A stretch of 36,845 nt of DNA from an uncultured Schlesneria sp. (GTDB lineage: Bacteria; Planctomycetota; Planctomycetia; Planctomycetales; Planctomycetaceae): contig CAIOKO010000071.1 of NCBI GenBank assembly GCA_903858935.1, positions 1-36,845 of the forward strand. Reading direction: 5' to 3'. Shown piece by piece: positions 35,051-36,845 of this stretch. The translations under genes were made by a program, and so were the position numbers. Positions within the stretch are counted from its first letter, which is position 1, and each line of letters starts with the position of its first letter. The notes under the pieces were generated by a model. The model did no database searches. It saw only the letters and a program-made list of their open reading frames with translations, and was not told the DNA's origin.

Positions 35051-36301
35051 TTGGAGCAAATTATCTTGAACAATTCTGGTAAGACAACTCTTGCCGATCG
35101 ATTTGCCAGCGGAGCTCCGGCTATTGTTCCCTCTGATCCGAAATACGTGACAGAGATCGTTTCTTATGTTTTGAAATCGGGCTACGAAGCGGGGGCGAGT
35201 GACATTCACTTCGCCGTCGATGTTTCCGAGATGAAGGTTTTGTGGCGAATCGATGGGGTGCTGCAATCGGTTGCAGCGTATCCACGGGGAATCGCACCGA
35301 ACATTATTGCGCGGCTAAAAGTCCTGGCCGAATTGCTGACCTATCGGACCGATGTCCCTCAAGAAGGAAGACTCCGCGAATCGTCGGCAGCCGTGGAAAT
35401 GCGGCTTAGTACCTTTCCTACACTCTACGGAGAAAAAGGTGTCGTGCGGTTGTTTGCCACCTCAGAGCAATATCGCTGGCCGGCTGACCTGGGGTTACCC
35501 GACGATTTGTTACCCGATCTGCTCGGTTTGCTGCACGAGACGGGCGGGGCAATCCTGATCACGGGACCTGCTGGAAGTGGAAAAACCACCACGGCGTATG
35601 CCTGTCTGCGTGAACTTCAACGTGACTCGGGAGTGGGAAAAAGCCTTGTCACTTTGGAAGACCCCATCGAATCCGTTTTGCCAGGGGTTTCGCAGTCTCC
35701 GGTCAATCGAACATCCGGTTTCGACTATGCCACGGGATTGCGATCACTGATGCGCCAAGATCCTGATGTAATTCTTGTTGGAGAAATCCGGGACCGTGAG
35801 ACCGCTGAAACAGTGTTTCAAGCGTGTCTGACTGGACATCTCGTCCTGTCGACTTTTCATGCGGGAAGTTCTGCGGAAGCGATCAGCAGACTGGGGGATA
35901 TGGGGATCGAACCCTATTTAATTCGGACGGGTCTTCGAGCGATCATTTGTCAGCGATTATTCCGCCACTTGTGCGACTGTGCTGCGTGGACCGAGGACGA
36001 GACGTCCAAATATGGATTTAATCTAGCTCGAGCACGCGTTCCCGTGGGATGTGAGCGTTGTTCAGGAACGGGCTATCGGGGCAGGTTATTACTGGCGGAG
36101 TTATTACGTCCGAATGCAAAAGATGTCGGCGGCGCAATCATCGGACGAAGCGATGCGGCTGAAATTGAAGCGATCGCACGAAAGAGCGGGTTTCTCAGTC
36201 TCGGTCAACGAGCGATCGCTGCGATGATCGAGGGGCGAACAAGTCCGGTGGAAATTCGGCGAGTCATTGGCTTTCGGTCGGATAATTTTGAAGCCAGATA
36301 A
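35051..36301 (+). CDS. Type II/IV secretion-family ATPase (GspE/PilB-like, short form)
   Basis: A 416-residue hexameric-type ATPase that would drive pilus or pseudopilus assembly. An N2-like PAS-fold domain (SGYEAGASDIHF...RIDGVLQSV) is followed by the core: Walker A GPAGSGKTTT (about 172-181), Asp box region LVTLEDPIESVLPGVSQSPV, Walker B RQDPDVILVGEIRD (about 235-248) and the His box HLVLSTFHAGS. A Cys cluster follows (LCDC near 309, GCERCSGTGYRGR near 336) as in GspE/PilB. The N1 domain of full-length GspE (about 500-570 residues) is missing. The start codon appears to be TTG: either 35051, or 35066 which has GGAG 9 bases upstream. No other pilus or secretion gene is in the window. Confidence 0.93.
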   Translation: MEQIILNNSGKTTLADRFASGAPAIVPSDPKYVTEIVSYVLKSGYEAGASDIHFAVDVSEMKVLWRIDGVLQSVAAYPRGIAPNIIARLKVLAELLTYRTDVPQEGRLRESSAAVEMRLSTFPTLYGEKGVVRLFATSEQYRWPADLGLPDDLLPDLLGLLHETGGAILITGPAGSGKTTTAYACLRELQRDSGVGKSLVTLEDPIESVLPGVSQSPVNRTSGFDYATGLRSLMRQDPDVILVGEIRDRETAETVFQACLTGHLVLSTFHAGSSAEAISRLGDMGIEPYLIRTGLRAIICQRLFRHLCDCAAWTEDETSKYGFNLARARVPVGCERCSGTGYRGRLLLAELLRPNAKDVGGAIIGRSDAAEIEAIARKSGFLSLGQRAIAAMIEGRTSPVEIRRVIGFRSDNFEAR

Positions 36302-36845
36302 CACTTCGTCAAACGTCTGAATCCTGATTCTGTGCCATTGCAACCGAGTCTTTGGAACAGCAGTGTCTTCTGCGGTTGTCGGTCGAAGAGTATTGCTTGA
36401 CCGAAGTCGGGCAAGAAGTCGTCGCAATTTTCAGCCTGAAAGGCTGACGGATATCAGCCCGGGGCAAGATCGTCTTCGAGCGCCGCCCCGGGTACTAATT
36501 CCACGTCGGTGAATTGCCCTGAAAGGGCAAGGGAACGTAGCCCGTAAAACAATCACATGAAAACAGCGATCTTTTTCGGCGGAAAAATACGTTACGTTCA
36601 AACCAGATTATCTTCACCGTATTGTTCAATGACGTCCGTTGCCCTTACAGGCAACGCGTTGAAGGACTTTTGCGGCGAGATTTGCGGTGAAGCAGTCGAT
36701 CCGACGAAACCCCACCGCCCCTGGGTGTTTGGGCCGGACACAAGGGTGGCGCGCGTTCGGGGACATAGGTTACACGAAAATGTGTTGGTAAAGCCCCGTC
36801 TTCGGGGCACTCGATGTTGGGGAGGTTCGCGTCGTTGTAGGGAGC
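36302..36845. repeat. Repeat-rich non-coding right edge
   Basis: No gene is supported. It contains small hairpins AGCCTGAAAGGCT (36433-36445) and TTGCCCTGAAAGGGCAA (36514-36530). A longer hairpin at 36458-36492 has CCCGGGGC / GCCCCGGG arms. A segment at 36745-36776 is the inverted counterpart of 81-112. The same elements occur in the same relative order at the left edge, on the other strand. Another hairpin (GTTGCCCTTACAGGCAAC) lies near 36638-36655. Confidence 0.65.

Overview
The window reads as chromosomal DNA of a Planctomycete (Planctomycetales, Schlesneria/Gimesia-like). This rests on gene content recognised by eye, not on any search. It carries two clusters of the planctomycete-expanded DUF1549/DUF1553 (PSD1), planctomycete cytochrome c-like (PSCyt1) and Tat-exported DUF1501 families, a Tat-exported Gfo/Idh/MocA dehydrogenase, a secreted sialidase, and a Rho factor with a long disordered N-terminal region. 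Intergenic DNA is rich in short hairpin and short-period repeats. Coding density is moderate, with several gaps of 0.4-1.8 kb.

Layout. 1-461: repeat-rich edge. 462-6620 (minus): a tight three-gene operon encoding a DUF1549/DUF1553 protein, a PPC/TIG-domain surface protein and a DUF1501 protein. 6701-8397 (minus): an ATGA-overlapping pair, a HipA/CtkA-like kinase followed by a protein that joins a HipA-N1-like segment to a HIRAN domain; the pair lies just 3' of tRNA-Leu(UAA). 8625-10092: repeats around a second ATGA-coupled pair, a small helical protein plus an HNH endonuclease, bracketed by 34-bp direct repeats. 10093-16382 (minus): a giant triple-amidohydrolase fusion and a secreted beta-propeller protein. 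16401-17477: a non-coding leader with a good sigma70-type promoter, then rho (plus) and its terminator. 19762-26296 (plus): Gfo/Idh/MocA, a large PSCyt1-DUF1549-DUF1553 protein and a second DUF1501 protein. 26469-29160 (plus): a shortened flavoprotein related to the SthA/Lpd family and an orphan MotA/TolQ/ExbB-type channel with a long coiled-coil tail. 29246-30451 (minus): aspartate aminotransferase. 30488-32287: about 1.8 kb of tandem and dispersed repeats. 32288-33559: sialidase. 34648-34788: a 46-residue Lys/Ala-rich histone H1-like peptide. 35051-36301: a short GspE/PilB-type ATPase. 36302-36845: repeats that match, in inverted orientation, those at the left edge.

How the parts work together. 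The PSCyt/PSD1/DUF1501/PPC groups are typical exported modules of planctomycetes whose biochemistry is still poorly defined. The sialidase, Gfo/Idh/MocA protein and propeller protein suit scavenging of complex glycans. Rho, AspC and tRNA-Leu are housekeeping. The most promising candidate for an under-described system is the split HipA-like kinase / HipA-N1-HIRAN operon. Next are the orphan MotA-like channel, the HNH pair between direct repeats, and several unrelated intergenic repeat families that all share a 9-10 bp internal period.
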